64,000 bases of DNA from Acorus gramineus (taxonomy: Eukaryota; Streptophyta; Magnoliopsida; Acorales; Acoraceae). The DNA is taken from positions 7,671,774 through 7,735,773 of the forward strand of contig CM060851.1 of NCBI GenBank assembly GCA_030737835.1. Reading direction: 5' to 3'. How positions within the stretch are numbered: position 1 is the stretch's first letter; every line of letters begins with the position of its first letter. The position numbers and the translations under genes are program-made. The notes below the pieces were generated by a model. That model was not told the DNA's origin. It ran no database searches and was given only the letters and a program-made list of their open reading frames with translations. Positions 1 through 13,800 of this stretch are shown here, one piece after another.

Positions 1-482
1 TCAGTGCTGGTAAATCTCTCCTCAGCATAACGACCAACAAGTATGCATGAGAGAGACAGTCTTGCTTGAGGGATGGGGAAATACTCGTACATCTAAAAGA
101 CTCTCTTTGTTTGCCAAAGAGGTTCAAAAAATTGTAGAAAGATTTTATGAATGCTACATCTTTGATAATTTCTATGGTAGATTAAATTAAATAAAGGACA
201 AAAGTTTAGTGACCAAGGAGACAGTGAACAATTTTTACACTAAGCATCAATCTTATTTTCTACAAGAGCAGAAAGAATTTAAGGGCATCAGTGAATGATA
301 GGGAAATAAAAGCAAAGCAGTGAACAAGATCTTGATGTGTTTGAATTTCTGGTTAGAGACTTGTTCTTCTTTTGAATCACTGGAGCTGACCGAAATATGC
401 TGATACTATGACACTGATGTAATTACATATAATTCATTATACTCATTGATATTGCCTCTGATCAGTGGATTTTGTTTTTCAG
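1..482. other. Left edge, no gene recognised
   Basis: AT-rich sequence with frequent stops in all frames and no recognisable domain. It could be intron of a plus-strand gene that ends at 518 (see next entry), because a pyrimidine-rich tract followed by TTTTTCAG precedes 483. Confidence 0.3.
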
Positions 483-518
483 GTGAACCTCGAAATGCTT
501 GATCCAGGATATGCTTAA
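483..518 (+). CDS. Possible terminal exon of a plus-strand gene
   Basis: A good 3' splice site (GTTTTTCAG) at 474-482 is followed by a short open frame that reads VNLEMLDPGYA and then TAA at 516-518. The rest of the gene would lie left of the window. No family is recognised. A stretch this short is easily open by chance, so this is only a candidate. Confidence 0.22.
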   Translation: MNLEMLDPGYA

Positions 519-912
519 AATGTGACAGTAAGCTAAGCCTGCTCTGTTAATTTAAATTTTTGTTTGGAGTCCAATTTTTCTGGTTGAATAATAAAAAAAA
601 AACTCTGTATGGTGGAGGGACCATTTTAGTCGTTTTGAATTCTGATGTAATTCTTATGCAATATGAATGTGATCGAAAACTTGTTAGTGTCGCCTTCAAA
701 ACTGAATGTGTTTTGAAAGCCATTCCTCGAGAAAGAGCTCTTCTTGAGTGTACATTTAGTCCATTTTGCAGTCCCATTTATAGTTTAGAAGCAGTCCCCT
801 AGCCGTCTATACACTATATAAATACACATATATATGAAAATTAAGTGCACTATTGCAGTGTAAGCAATTTAATTTTTAAATTTTTAAAGAAAAAAATATA
901 CTAAGTGTATGT

Positions 913-1161
913 TAGGGTGCATTTGGAAATACGGTTTGAAAAGCAGTTTTTAACTTTTAACTGTCTTATACATGGGTTTTAAGGATATAAAGATGATGGC
1001 TGGTTTTATGAAATATAGATTTTGAGGCACAACCCTTTCATAAAATTTAATAATGATGATACATGTAAATTGTAAGGTGACATGTTTGATAATAGTTTTT
1101 AATTTTTAGTTTTTTAAAAAGTTAAAATTCTCAAAATTTTTTTTTGCCAAACGCACCCTTA
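913..1161. mobile_element. hAT-type MITE, 249 bp
   Basis: The left end reads TAGGGTGCATTTGG. The right end is its imperfect inverted copy, CCAAACGCACCCTTA. The flanks carry an 8-bp direct duplication with one mismatch: GTGTATGT at 905-912 and GTGTATAT at 1162-1169. Eight-bp duplications and TAGGG ends are typical of non-autonomous hAT elements. There is no coding capacity. It lies between the left edge and the 3' end of the GGT gene. Confidence 0.75.
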
Positions 1162-2026
1162 GTGTATATTTCATATTTTTTAAGTGTACATGTTTAAACA
1201 AAAAATGGATGAGGGTTGCATATGGAGCTCCACAGAAGGCATGGACATAGCATATAACATTTTCCATGTAGACAAGCTCTGCTTTGAAATAGGAATCTCA
1301 TTTTGTGTAGGATAATTACTTTCACCGACTACTAGTATATTTTAAAATTTTTGAAAGATGGTTCTTGTTTGTGTTAAGTTCTTCGTATCATGTAGAACAA
1401 TGTAAAACTCAAAAATAAAAATATAAATCAATACAAATCTTTGTTAACAAAAACACACTTCACCATTCATGCATATGGATCTCTTTTTCTCTACCACCAC
1501 TCTTTCAAAAAAAAACCGCATGATTTGCAAATTTATGAAGGGATAATCCATTTTTAATTTTAGGTAGCCTGGTGAAGTTGTTTCTGTTATCATGTAATCA
1601 AACATCTTTAAATTTTAAAACTCAGATTTCTGTATAATCAATTTTACAATCACGGGACCAAACACACTTCATTAACTGCTATTCTCATACTATTAGTAAG
1701 GAATATGCCTTGTTTAGATTCTTTTATAAATAAACTCACAATTCATTAGAGGATAGACTTATCGACTACAAAAGCACCTTGAAGTTTCCTATTTCTCAGA
1801 AAATCAAAACAGTGAAAACTGAAAACGAGATGAAAAAGTGACTATAATCAAGATTTTCCATTTTTTTCCTTGCTTAAATAGTTGAATTACACAAGAAAAG
1901 AGAGCCCCTCCACCAATATATATACATACATTTCTTGAGTTCTCTCCAACGTGTACATGAATTATGTGGCATAAATGTTCAAACTTCACTATTCACTAAA
2001 AAAACAAAAAAATTTGATCCATAAAT
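1162..2026 (-). other. GGT 3' flank and probable 3'UTR
   Basis: No gene is seen. The part next to the GGT stop codon (about 1750-2026) probably holds the 3'UTR and polyadenylation signals of the minus-strand gene. The rest is AT-rich and unique-looking. Confidence 0.4.
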
Positions 2027-5000
2027 CTATACCCCGGCGGGTCTGCCGTCCTTCCTTGGATCGCTGACGGCGGTGAGCATCCCATGGAAGACCCGGTTCG
2101 AGGCGGCCCTCAATCTCCGGCCGCTATGAACTCCATCGTCGACAGATTTGTGAAGGTTTTGGACGATGAGCTGACAAATGGCCCCGCCCTCATGAGACTT
2201 CAAGGAGTGACCCCTCTGTTTGAGGAAGTCCCTCGTCTCGAGTGAGAGCTCGATCCGCTCCCCATCTATCACCGTCCAGTTTTCGTACAACGCTTCATTT
2301 GGAACTAGCTGTTAAAATTCAAATTTGTTAGGGTTGTGTCTCAGTATCTGGTGTACTCATTTCAGATGATCATGATGAGATTATTTGAGATTTTATAGAT
2401 ATTTCTTCTATGTTCTTTTCTTTTTTTTAACAATAAAATTGTAGCAAGTCATCTATCATTAAAAAAAAGAGAAGATTATTTGGGAAAGAAGTTAGATATT
2501 TATCTTTATGATACTCCATTAGGCATTGGATATTCTATCATAAAAAGGGATTTGTAAAGAAAGATTCTAGGGGCAGCTAAAAGAGAGAGAGTTACATGAT
2601 AGACTGAAAGAGTTCACGAGTCTCTGTAAATATTGTATCTCAATGTGTGTTATCATTTAATCTTGATCTTTCTGTTGGGTATCTTAATATCGTTTCAGTT
2701 TTTTTGGATTATGGATTTTTTTTTCTTTCATAATTGATATGTCTAAAATGAAAACATTTTTAAGGTTGAAATTGATGCTTAAGGTTTCTCACCTCCTACA
2801 GAGATCATATAAAGGAAATGCAAGTGCTATTTAAAATTTAAGGATTAAACATATAAGATATCTGTATTTGCTTTAAATTATTTTTAAATTATTGGATATT
2901 CAAATATCAGATAACTTCTAATTCTTAAGAAACGGGTTCAAAGAGAACGGGCTTAAGCTATGGACAATAAGAGGAAGTACTGATAGTCACTAGACATCTA
3001 CAATTGTTATGTTACTCTTGTGTTTGTGTGTGTGGTTTTGTTGGAATGTAAATAGGATAAAGAGCAGAGATACCTTATGGTAGACTCTGGGTTGTTGAAC
3101 TGCAGCGAGTGGTTCCATTTCCAGGACGAAGTGGTTCAGGAAAACTTGAATGACTGCTGGAATTATATAAAGACCACCACTGCCACCCACAACTCCTGCC
3201 AACTGATCATTCTGCAAAAAAATATAAAAAATAAAAAAATCCATCAGTGTCAAACCCTCTCAAAATTGTGCAACTTGGATGTGATTGAGTTGCACATCTT
3301 TCATCAATGATAATTCAAACAACCATGTCCTTTGTTGAGGTACTGCAAAGTATATGCTTCTCAATTTTATGAAATACTAATATCACAATCAATTGAATTA
3401 ATGATACAGTGATCTTAAATAAACCTTACATTAAAGAGTTGGGCTTTGCAAAACCTTGAGAAGCAGGACTGCAGATGTGCATTGTGAAAATAATGGTCAT
3501 ACCTTAAGTACAATGATGGGGGTCATTGAAGACAATGGTCTCTTGTTTGGCTCAATGAAGTTTGCTGGGGCAGGGGGAAGCTTATCTGGGGTCCTCTCTG
3601 TCGGGGTCGAGAAGTCGTCCATCTCGTTGTTGAGCACTATCCCTGTCGATGGTGAGAGCATCCTTGCTCCAAAGTAGTAATTCACGGTGGTCGTCATTGA
3701 AACCGCATTTCGATCTGCATCTACCACGCAGAAATGGCTCGTCCCGTGGTCTCTCAGCTGACTCCATCTGATGATACAGTTTTATATCATATCAGCTAAC
3801 AATAACAATAAAAATGAGTGATGATTCAGTGACCAAAAATTCGACTAATTTGGTGATCAAAACCAATCATATGAGTATGTCTTCATATCACTTTTTAGTA
3901 CGAGTTCTATCACTTCTGTGATTGATCCACATCACATTTGAGTATTTGGTAAAGACTTTGGTCAATAGATCATTTTCTTAGACAACCAAGTGAACAACGA
4001 TGATGTATGACAGCGATGAAAATGAAAGATAAAGAACAGTTCTTTGAAAAGAGAAGAAGAGGTGCTCCTCCTACCATACCACTGTCAATATGAGTGCTCA
4101 AATTATGTAAAAACTCAAGCAAATAAAGCTGTTCCCCCATATCCATACCTCGTCAAATAATAACCAGGATCAAAGGTAGTGTTGTCAAAGATCTTATGCT
4201 GAACTTTCTCTGCAAAAGACTTGGACAACATATCCCTCTCATAACTTGTTGCATTGACAAAATTAGAATCCCCGAGGTTCATTCGCACCGCAAACATGTG
4301 CTTCAGCGCCTCGATAAGCCGATGTACTCCAAGTGATCCCTTCACTGCATCAGGCGAACCATAGCTGCCTAAGACATTCAGAACCTAAAACAAAACACAA
4401 TCCATAGAATTTCAATTTTGATGCTGAAGTGGGTAGTACTTTGTTTAAATGAATATGAAAAAGGGAGGGACATGTCTCACCAAAGACATGCCAAGAGTGC
4501 CACTTGAAGGCAAAGGCATTCCAAGTATCTTGAACCCCATGACATCCACTTCCATGGCCTTGCTCACTTCAACTGTGTAACCCTTCAAATCCTCCTTCGT
4601 GATCACCCCTCCCGCCGCCTTCACGTCCTCGACGAGCTTCTCCCCGACCCACCCATCATAGAACGCCTTCGGACCCTCCTCTGAAACGGCTTCTAATGAT
4701 CTCGCCAGTTCGGGATTGCTGCACGTGTCGCCGGCTTTCAGGATCTTGTCATCCCGGGTGAACACACTGCGCAGACCCGGGTCTGCGAGTATCGCCTGCT
4801 CGGACCTGGCAATGGCCTGCGCGAGGTATGGCGCGACAACGAACCCATCCCGGGCGAGCTTTATGGAAGGCTGGAAGAGGGACTTCCATGGGAGGTGGCC
4901 GTGCTTCGACCAGGCTAAGTGGAGGCCCAAGAGCTCTCCCGGGATGCCCATGGAGAGCGGACCGACTTCCTTGGCTGTCGGATTGTTCGCATACATGTTC

Positions 5001-8000
5001 TGTTTAGGGGGGTAAAAAAACCATAAGAAAGGAATGGATTCATGGACACAGTTTTTGCTTTTGAGACTTACTGATTGAATTGATAATAAGGGATCATGTT
5101 ATGCGTTTGAGACTTCATTGGCTGTCGGATTGTTAATTGGACAACAAATCTTTCCCTTCTTTTGGAACATTCAAAAGAAAGTTTAATTAGCCTTTGTGTA
5201 TATATATTACATGAAAATAACAACAGATGTCCTCCAATCAATTAACAACAGGGTCAATTAGGTAAACTCTGACAAAGAAAGAATTTCTCATTCTCAAAAA
5301 TTCAGTTCAAATAGATGTCCTTCAAATACATGCTATGAAATGAGAAATTTTACCTCCAATGTATAAAAATGAACACAATAATTGGGAATTTCAAATGTAA
5401 GTTTTTAAAGTGTTCCGACAGAATAAAAATGAGAATGGACATCAAACTAGTCCAAATTCATAAAAAAAAAAAATAGTCCTAAAATTGATCCCAATTTTAG
5501 TTTCATTTCTGATCCTTAATGGCATACCATCTAAATAAAGATATATCAATGCTATATATATATGGTATATGATTTTATAAATGTAGGTATATGATATTAG
5601 GATGTGAAACGAAACAAAAAAAGTGGTACTAATTGTAGCAGCTCCCGCCTCCCAATTCAAAATCTACACCCTCAAAAAAAAAAAAGATGGGATGCAAGTA
5701 GAGGTGTAAAACAGGGTGTGCACGGCACGATGAGGTCTATGGGCAGTGCATAGCTAACCTTATGGCATATGAGTCTTTTTCAACATGACACGATAGTGAG
5801 CACAACACGACAATTCACAGTAAACGAAACATGTAATATATTAAATAAGTATCTTATCTCATTATTTTATCAAGTATATATAATGTTTTTGTGTGTATAT
5901 AAATATAGTTAATACATTTATATATTTTTTGTGTGTATAATATTAAGAAAAGTAAAGTTAAAATAAAAAATAAAAAAATATTTTAAAAATAAATTGTGGG
6001 CTGGCCTGTCAAAGTTAATGGCCCAACACGGTATGGCCCGTTTTACACCTCTAGATCCAGGTAGGTTTGTCAATTGGTTAGGTCTAGACCCGAACTTGAT
6101 CCGAACCTAACTCGATAAAATGCGTAAAATATCCAACTCGAAAGATCCGAGACCCGATCATCAAAACAGGTCGAATCCGGGTCCACCCTGATCCAATCTT
6201 ATGGACTCGATTGACCTAACCCAATCTTTGAAATTTTTTTATTTTATGATCCAACCTAACACATATATAACCCTACCCATGCCTTTAAGGCCCTGGACTA
6301 TCCACTACCCAGGCCCAGACATTCGTCTGCCTATTATCCAATTTGAGTGCTGTTACACTTGCCTTTAAGGCCCTGGACTATCCACTACCCAGGCCCAGAC
6401 ATTCATCTGCCTATTATCCAATTTGAGTGCTGTTACACCCAATTTTTTTTTCAGCCCCAATTTCTAGTTCTATATGCATTGATAGAAAATTAACAAAACA
6501 TACTCACATTAATGTGATATATACACCGATAGAAATTTTCAACATTTTCTATAAATGTGTTAATGCAATTTATTGGAACATATGCTTCATTTTTTATAAA
6601 AACATTTATCTCATTAGATGAGATATACTATTTTTAAAAAATTCAAACTACGTGTAAACTAAAATTGAGACTAAAAATAGGACTATTTGTAACATTATCC
6701 AATCCACTAGTCAGTACTCATAAGTCCGCTACCTAAAATGCAAGTGAATAGAAAAAAAAAATCCTTTTTTTCAAGAGAGAAAGAGAAGGAGACTTTTCTT
6801 TCACTTTCTCAACAGCTGCCCAATCCATTCTCTTTCCCTCTCATTCTCTCTCATAGGACCCAGGTCGATAGACCCAACTTTCGGGTCGAATCAGATCCAT
6901 CCTGACCCGGCCGAAACCTAATCTGGTGACAGTCACACAAAACTTTTTTCATTTTAAATAAATTAAAATGAGTAGTAGGGGACCAATTCCGTTTGAATCC
7001 TATGTGGCAAGCACAAGACATCAATTTAGTGGTACGACACGTTGCGGACACACTCACTTTAAATGGTGTGCAATGCATCTTATTGGACAATGCGCTGCTC
7101 TGAGCCTCCATATTGCCATCTGACTTATTATATTTTTCTAATAGATTTTCCCAAAAAAACAAAACTCACAGAGAGCCACACAACAATGAACCTCCCTATT
7201 TTGAAAAAAAAAAAGAAAAAAAAAAAGAAAAGGAATTTCGATCACCAGATTGTGGTGAACCAATGAAAACAAAAGATAAACATTTCCAAAAGTGATGGAA
7301 TGGTGTATATTTTTATATGACTTTTAAATGAAACAATTTTAAATTAATATGACTCTAGTTGGCCTCACATGAGGTGCCACGTCACAATTGACAGTTACGT
7401 GCGGGAGAAAACGACAGGACAACCACTGTGAGTTTTATATAGGTCACCTGCTGTGCCAAACCCGTTTAATCCTGTAGCCGTTAACATTAACACTACAAGA
7501 CAGGTTTAAATTAGAATTTTAATTTTCAAATTCGAGTTTAAACCAAATCCAATTCTGAACAACACATATCTAAATCTAATGCAAGTAAGAGTGATAAATT
7601 TAAATATTTTAAATCAATTTTTTTTTTGTTTAATTTGTGTGATAAAATTTTAATTGTCATTTTCATATTTTTCATTTATTTTTATTTTTTTTAGTATTAA
7701 AATGACACATTTTATAAATTAAAATCAAATAAAACCAGAACATAATTCGAATCTAACTTGAATCAAATTTAAACCTAACTTAAATCGAACTAAACTCAAT
7801 AAGCTGGATTCAGATCAAATTTTTCAATGTTTTGAAGTCGAATGGAGTTATATTCAAATTAACTTCTTTTGTATTCGAATTGTATTCATATTTGGCTCTA
7901 ATCAAATCCAACATGCCCGAGTTGCACCAAACCACCCCCTCCGTATCCCACTCCACACTTCACGCCACAACACGCAATCCGCCGGACACGATCGTCATTT

Positions 8001-8585
8001 AAACAAAACACTGATGCTAACTTCGGTACCAAAAAAATAAAGAAACCAACAAATCACCTGCGAAGCCGCCGAGGGAGCCGTCTCTCTCGCGTCGAACGCC
8101 TCGGCCACGGCCGTCTCCGCCGACCTCACAACGATGAACCCCCCTCCGCCGATCCCGCTCGACATCGGATTCACGACGCCGACGCACAGAGCGACGGCCA
8201 CCGCCGCGTCGACGGCGTGTCCGCCGGCCCTCAGCGCCTCCGCCCCAATCGCCGAGCACCTCCCGTCGTCGGCCGCCACCACCCCGTTCTCCGACTCCAC
8301 CACCTCCGTTTCCCCCTCCGAGAGCCATTTTTTGGGGCTGTCGACGTCGTTCGTGACGATGACGGCGAATACGAGGAGGAGAAGGAGAGACGCGATCACT
8401 GCAATCGCCGATTCGTTTGAGATTGAACGAAATCATGAGAAGAAATTGAGAGAAACAGACAGAGAGAGAGAGGGGTTACCGAGAATCGACGATGCGACGG
8501 TCCACGAGCGGCGGGAGGGTTTGGGATCCGACGGCGCACGATGGCCGAGGAGGGAAGATGAGAGCGTATCGTGCGCCGTCGCCAT
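2027..8585 (-). CDS. GGT4: Gamma-glutamyltransferase / glutathione hydrolase, membrane-anchored (GGT4 type)
   Basis: Cleaves the gamma-glutamyl bond of glutathione and glutathione S-conjugates; plant GGT4-type enzymes do this in the vacuole. Seven exons fit GT..AG rules and phase: 8585-8480, 8398-8058, 4999-4481, 4384-4149, 3767-3503, 3211-3074, 2308-2027, giving 628 residues, normal for the family. I start at ATG 8583-8585 because the frame of exon 2 alone has no ATG; the 106-bp first exon joins it in frame. A hydrophobic stretch (about residues 35-51, VIASLLLLLVFAVIV) behind a basic N-terminus looks like a type II membrane anchor rather than a cleaved signal. Family marks: GIGGGGFIVV, the nucleophile Thr410 in GTSHFCVVD at the autoprocessing site, the SSMTP loop, and GGSGG of the oxyanion hole. 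The second intron is 3 kb and holds a hAT MITE and an 80-bp duplication. The assignment to GGT is firm; vacuolar location is inferred from the anchor. Confidence 0.93.
5699..6053. mobile_element. hAT-type MITE in GGT intron 2
   Basis: The ends are inverted repeats: TAGAGGTGTAAAACAGGG at the left and CCCGTTTTACACCTCTA at the right. The flanks GATGCAAG and GATCCAGG match at 6 of 8 positions, as expected of an old hAT 8-bp target duplication. The 355-bp interior is non-coding. Confidence 0.7.
6281..6440. repeat. 80-bp tandem duplication in GGT intron 2
   Basis: Two head-to-tail copies, 6281-6360 and 6361-6440, both begin GCCTTTAAGGCCCTGGACTA and are nearly identical; the differences seen are one G/A change and the last bases. 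It is a local duplication inside the 3-kb intron, non-coding and probably recent. Confidence 0.9.
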
Positions 8586-8670
8586 CGCTGATTTTTTGTG
8601 TGTGTGAGAGAGAGAAGAAGTCGATGAAGAAGAACAAGAAGAAGAAATAGAGAGGGGTCATACGGAATCA
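8586..8670 (-). promoter_or_regulatory. GGT 5' leader
   Basis: On the minus strand this stretch is a CT-rich leader (TTCTTCTTCTTG, CTCTCTCTCAC) running up to the ATG, typical of plant 5'UTRs. No clear TATA box is seen upstream. Confidence 0.4.
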
Positions 8671-8995
8671 GTGACGACGGGTGTTAGAAAAAGATTCTGA
8701 CGGAAATGCCCTTGAAGGTGTGTGGATTCGCGTGAATGCCACCGGGTGTGGGTTTGCGTGTGTTGGTTCATCAATCAAGTAGATGTGATTGGTGTTAGGA
8801 TTATAATAATTGTTTTTTTTGTTTGTTTTTGTTAAGTTTGTTGGTTTTTTTTTGGACTTTTCATTTTGTTTGGTAAGATTTTGACATTTGTGTGATTATT
8901 CCGTTTTTCACATTCTAATTATCATACGTCGTATGGGCAGCCTTAATTTATTAATTATGAATTTTTTTTTCTCGAATATTAGGGTCACGTGTCGT

Positions 8996-9027
<32 letters not shown>

Positions 9028-10066
9028 AGAGAGAGAAAGTGTTAACTAATTTTTTTCAAAACTCAATTCACAATAAGGCTGGGTGTATCATTAGTACAGT
9101 CTCATACAATCTCTAACTTAAAGTTGATATTTTTTATTACAAACTTCAAAACTCAATTCACAAATAAAGTTGGGTGCCTTATTAATACAGCCCCATTACA
9201 ATCTCTAAGTTAAAGTTGATATTTTTTTATTACAAATATATTGGTTCGTTGGCATGATGTATCAGTTTTTCACAATGCTAATTAATTATGTTCGTGTGAG
9301 CTTAATTTTATTCATGATGAATTATTTCAAATTCGACAGAATTGGTTGTTTAATATAGTGATGGAGTGAGAATGCTGGTTCTTGGGAAACTAAAACCAGT
9401 GAACAGCTGGCTATTTAGATTATTTTTTGCATGATGTTCACCATGATCATATACATCTTGATCCCATGATCATATACATCTTGATCACATAGACAATTAA
9501 CATCGATACCTGCATTAATTTACACTCTTAACCAATGTTTGTTTAGTGAGTAAAGAAAATGGAAGAATAATCTTAATTCTTGGAACAAAGGATGTTCATT
9601 TAAACACTGTATAGGAGTGATTTTTCTGTGTCCAAGTTGACATTATTTTTAGAGTTAAGTTTTATTAATAATATTGTTGGGTTTTGTAATGGTCTCATAG
9701 AGGTATGTGTTTATAATTATGTTGTTAGGTTTTGTTATGGTCTAAGTTTATGTCATTTATGTAATTGGGTACAAGAAAAGGACTCCGGAGAATGGATGGG
9801 AGACTTTTCGATGCCTATAATCTATAAAGAAATGTAAAGAACTCAGCAATCTAAAATGCCAACTTGGACATGAATGAGTCACACCTGTGTCACACTGTAA
9901 TAACTATGCCCCAAAATAAGATACAATTAAAAACCTCATTATAAGCTTCATGTTAATCCATGAAAAACTATACCCACCGTTCTAGTAAAACAAATACCCA
10001 TCTAATTCTCCACATCCACCATGTTTTTATGAAAAATGGTGTTCAACCCTGCGTGTAAGGTGTAAG
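8671..10066. other. Intergenic region between GGT and UXS
   Basis: No gene is seen. It contains a 30-bp poly-T run at 8997-9026 followed by a short GA repeat, a diverged 91-bp tandem duplication (about 9057-9240, each copy with ACTCAATTCACA and AAAGTTGATATTTTTT), and a 22-bp duplication around 9443-9490 (ATCATATACATCTTGATC). An open frame at 9628-9837 shows no family resemblance. Confidence 0.6.
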
Positions 10067-10253
10067 TTTTTTTTTTATTTTTTTGGATATTCGGAAGGAC
10101 CCCTCGTGACTGACTTTACGGTCAAACTGAGACCCTCCACCTATTTATCCCGGTTCCACAAAAATTCTTTCGAATAATTACCAACAAATAAGAGAGTAAA
10201 TCAACGCCAAGACTCGAATTAACCGTTGTACTATGACCACTGAGGACACCCTA
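10067..10253 (-). mobile_element. tRNA-related SINE
   Basis: On the minus strand the head carries a box-A-like CTCAGTGGTCA and a box-B-like ATTCGAGTCTTGG. The body ends in GAATATCC followed by an A-rich tail, seen on the plus strand as a T-rich run at about 10067-10083. The element is flanked by GTGTAAG at 10060-10066 and 10254-10260. A short body, pol III-like boxes, an A tail and a flanking duplication are the marks of a SINE. The box spacing is tight, so the head may have diverged. Confidence 0.6.
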
Positions 10254-10813
10254 GTGTAAGTTGTAAACCTATCCACAGTCCTCAACGATTTTTTTAAAAA
10301 AAAACTCAACTTACTCAATACTAAGTTACATTAGTGTTTAACAACTGTGAGATTGTTTCTAGGCTATAAACAATATATTTACAGTACTACAATGTATAGA
10401 CGACCGATAAACCACTTCTAGACCACAGATAGGATTTTAAAATAGAGCTGCAAAAATAGATGGAACGTGACATAAGAGGAGTTTTCCGTATGCATAGCCA
10501 TTAATAAATCAACCTACGAGACCCAGTCAAATAAGGGCCCCTCCACGGAGGCGTTTAATAAAAGAACTTGACAAATATAACCAACGTATTTAATTTTTCA
10601 AAAGTAAAAATACCATAAAGCAAAACCTCCCCCCCAAAAAACTCTCTTTTTGCACCAGCTCAATCCAAGAACAGGAAATTCCCTTCTTTATTTGACAACG
10701 CCGAAAAGAAAAGAAAACAAAACATATATACCTAACCCATGAATGAAATTACATAAATGTATGCATCTCTCTGAACCCTCAATCAAACCTTTATTTGTTC
10801 AAAGCAGGATCTC
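10254..10813 (-). other. UXS 3' flank and 3'UTR
   Basis: No gene is seen. The last 200 bases before 10814 are the likely 3'UTR of the minus-strand UXS gene; the rest is AT-rich intergenic DNA. Confidence 0.4.
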
Positions 10814-13800
10814 TCACTTCTTCTTCTGGACACCGAGACGCAGCCTGAAATCTTCTTCCATCAATGGAAGGCCCTCGCGCAGAATCACCTTTGGTTCCCA
10901 TCCCAGCAGTTGCTTCGCCTTCGTGATGTCTGGCTTCCTCTGGCGAGGATCATCAGGTGTGTTCTCCACAATCTTCACTTCCACTGACGGGTCGATTAAC
11001 TGCAATCAAATTATAAAAAGGAGGTTAATACTTTGTATTCCGTCGCTAATATCAACAGATAACATGAAAAGTGAACAGTCAATGGATTACAACAAGAAAT
11101 AAACTGACCTCTTTCACTGTCTCTGCAAGTTCCATCATCGTAAATTCACCTGCAGGTTTTGTGGATAATTTAGAAGCAGTGAATTCTCAACCACAAAAAC
11201 TAAAATATTGTATGGAAACTGAAAAAAAATAATGATAAGTTACGATGATTAAAGGACAGATGTATCTGAACTGGGACAATAGGTGGGTCAGAAACAAAAC
11301 CCATTTGATTACCGAGAACCCACCCATAATTACCTAATGAAAAAATCCTAACCATAAATTATTATTGCAACTATATAGCACGAATGCAAGGTACTACATA
11401 GTTTGTCAACCAAACAATTCACAGTGTCACTGGTAAGGACAGTGCATCAAATCAACATTCATGAATAACAAAACTGTTGTAAATCATAAATGAAATAATG
11501 ACAAACCTGGGTTCCCAATGTTGATGGGTCCCGTGTTGTCTCCTCCCATTAGTCGGATAAGGCCATCAACCTAATGATGAAAGGGGAAAAAATGTTTAAA
11601 TAGAAAACCAACACATGAAGGGACAGTTGATAATGGAAAGATGAAATTCTTGAGATATTAAATAACACTGCATACCATGTCGGAGACATAACAGAAACTC
11701 CGAGTCTGTGTTCCTGGAGCCTGAACTGTCAAGGATTCACCCCTGTAGTTTGATTTCACCCAAAACATTAACAAACAAAAAAATAACAATGAGATGACTT
11801 GGTTACATATTATAAGCAACTAGAAATGAAGAAAATACTATAAACACATACCTGAGTGCTTGAGCGATGAAATTGCTGACGACACGCCCATCATCGATAT
11901 TCATCCGTGGTCCATATGTATTGAAAATTCTGGCAATTCGAATTTCTACAGCCAGAACACGTGTCAGGAGAGAAAAAATAAAAGCAAGGATGGGCTAAGA
12001 AGCTAAGATTCAGTTCTTAGAATTCATTTTCTAACCCACTGAATGGAAATGTTTGTTGCAAGCATATAGGGCATGGGATCTACCCAAGCTTCTTTGGCAT
12101 AGATACATTCAAGCTTACCCATAATACATTATGAGTCACTTAAAAATTCTACATGTCTAAATGAACAAAACTTCACCTAGGCCATGCTGCCTATGATAAT
12201 CGAACATCAAAGTCTCCGCCACACGCTTTCCCTCATCATAGCAGCTCCTAACACCTGCAATACAAGTCAATCTTCAACAACTAGAATCATATACTATTGA
12301 GTAAATGTGTGGGCTCATCATTGGACTATGTCACGCTACTTGGAACTCAATGTAGTACCGCTAGGTACAAATTAACATTAGCCCAGAGGCTACATGCGCT
12401 ATCACATTTTCACTATTTATACCATTGTACATGAGTTTGGAGAAAATCAATGAAATGACATAATAACATGCAAAAAGTACCTAAACAAGAATATATTGGA
12501 GAAAAATGGCTTTTCAAACTATCATTGAACCGCAAAAAATGTTGTTCGCTCAAAAAAATATAAACAGAAAATGACACAAAAATTGATGATGTTGGTGCTA
12601 TGATTTCAAGGACACAGATGTAATCTGTCTAAATTCAGAAAAAGAAACTGACACATTGAATCTTTACTGTTTGAAATCATTAAAATGAATGGAACAAAGA
12701 ACAAAATATTTTACATTTCCTAATAAGGCTTCATAGAATATCAAGGAAAACCTTGTAGCAACATCATCAATGACACTATATGACAATCAATGATAGAATC
12801 CATTCACATGACAAGCCAGTTTTATCTTCCAATTTAAGGAACACCTAATAACACCAATGACTTCGACAAGGGAGCATTATCAGCTTTACCAGTGGCAGTA
12901 CTCCAAGAAAATAACAAGGGCCAAAAGCCAACCTCAAAAGCAATCACAGCAATGTTAAATTTTGAGAAGAGTAGTACACACCAATAGGATTCACATTGCC
13001 CCAATACTCTTCTTTCTGGGGATGCTCAAGAGGATCACCATATACTTCTGAAGTTGAGGTCAGCAAAATTCTGTACCAAAAGAATAAATCTCAGAAAATC
13101 GAGCAACTGAATTAAGGCCCAGGAGTCAACAAAACAACACACAACCTTGCTCCAACTCGCTTTGCAAGACCCAACATGTTTAATGTGCCAATAACATTTG
13201 TCTTTATTGTCTGTAAATGTCACAGTTAAATTTAGATTGTTAGTAGCTAGTAAAGCATTAGCAATTACAGTGCACAAAAAACACAAACACCTACAGAAAG
13301 TTAATCATGAAACAAAATGAGTAAATGGTAAGATGATAATACAAATATACAACTAGATATCCCCTAACAGTTGCAGAATATGAATTATTTAGCGACAAGC
13401 TCGCATGAGTAGACAAATAAAGAAACAAGGTCACTTTGAACCAAAAAAAAACATAAAGGTAGGCCCACCTAACACTTACCATAAGGCGAAACACAAAAAA
13501 AGGGCTTGCACAAGCTGACTTCCTATTGTTGTCTATGGTGGATACTTCCAACAGAGAAGATACATAGAAATGAAAAAGAACAGGATTTCAAAAAATTGTA
13601 ATGGAGATGGACAACTAAAACTTTCCATCTATAATGAGGCTAATTAAGCAGCTGGTGGAAGCAACATAAACTTCATAGGCATTTTTTTAACAGGTAAGTT
13701 GGGTTCAAACTCCATGCTGTATGGGTTGCAGACATCCCTATAAGCAATGGTCAATGGGCTATAAAATCAAACCTAAGATATAGCATGCAATAAAACTGAG

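Noticed and set aside
8134-8607. Plus-strand 157-codon frame opposite GGT exons 1-2
   Set aside because: It is a shadow of GC-rich coding sequence; the minus strand encodes the recognisable GGT N-terminus with proper splice sites.
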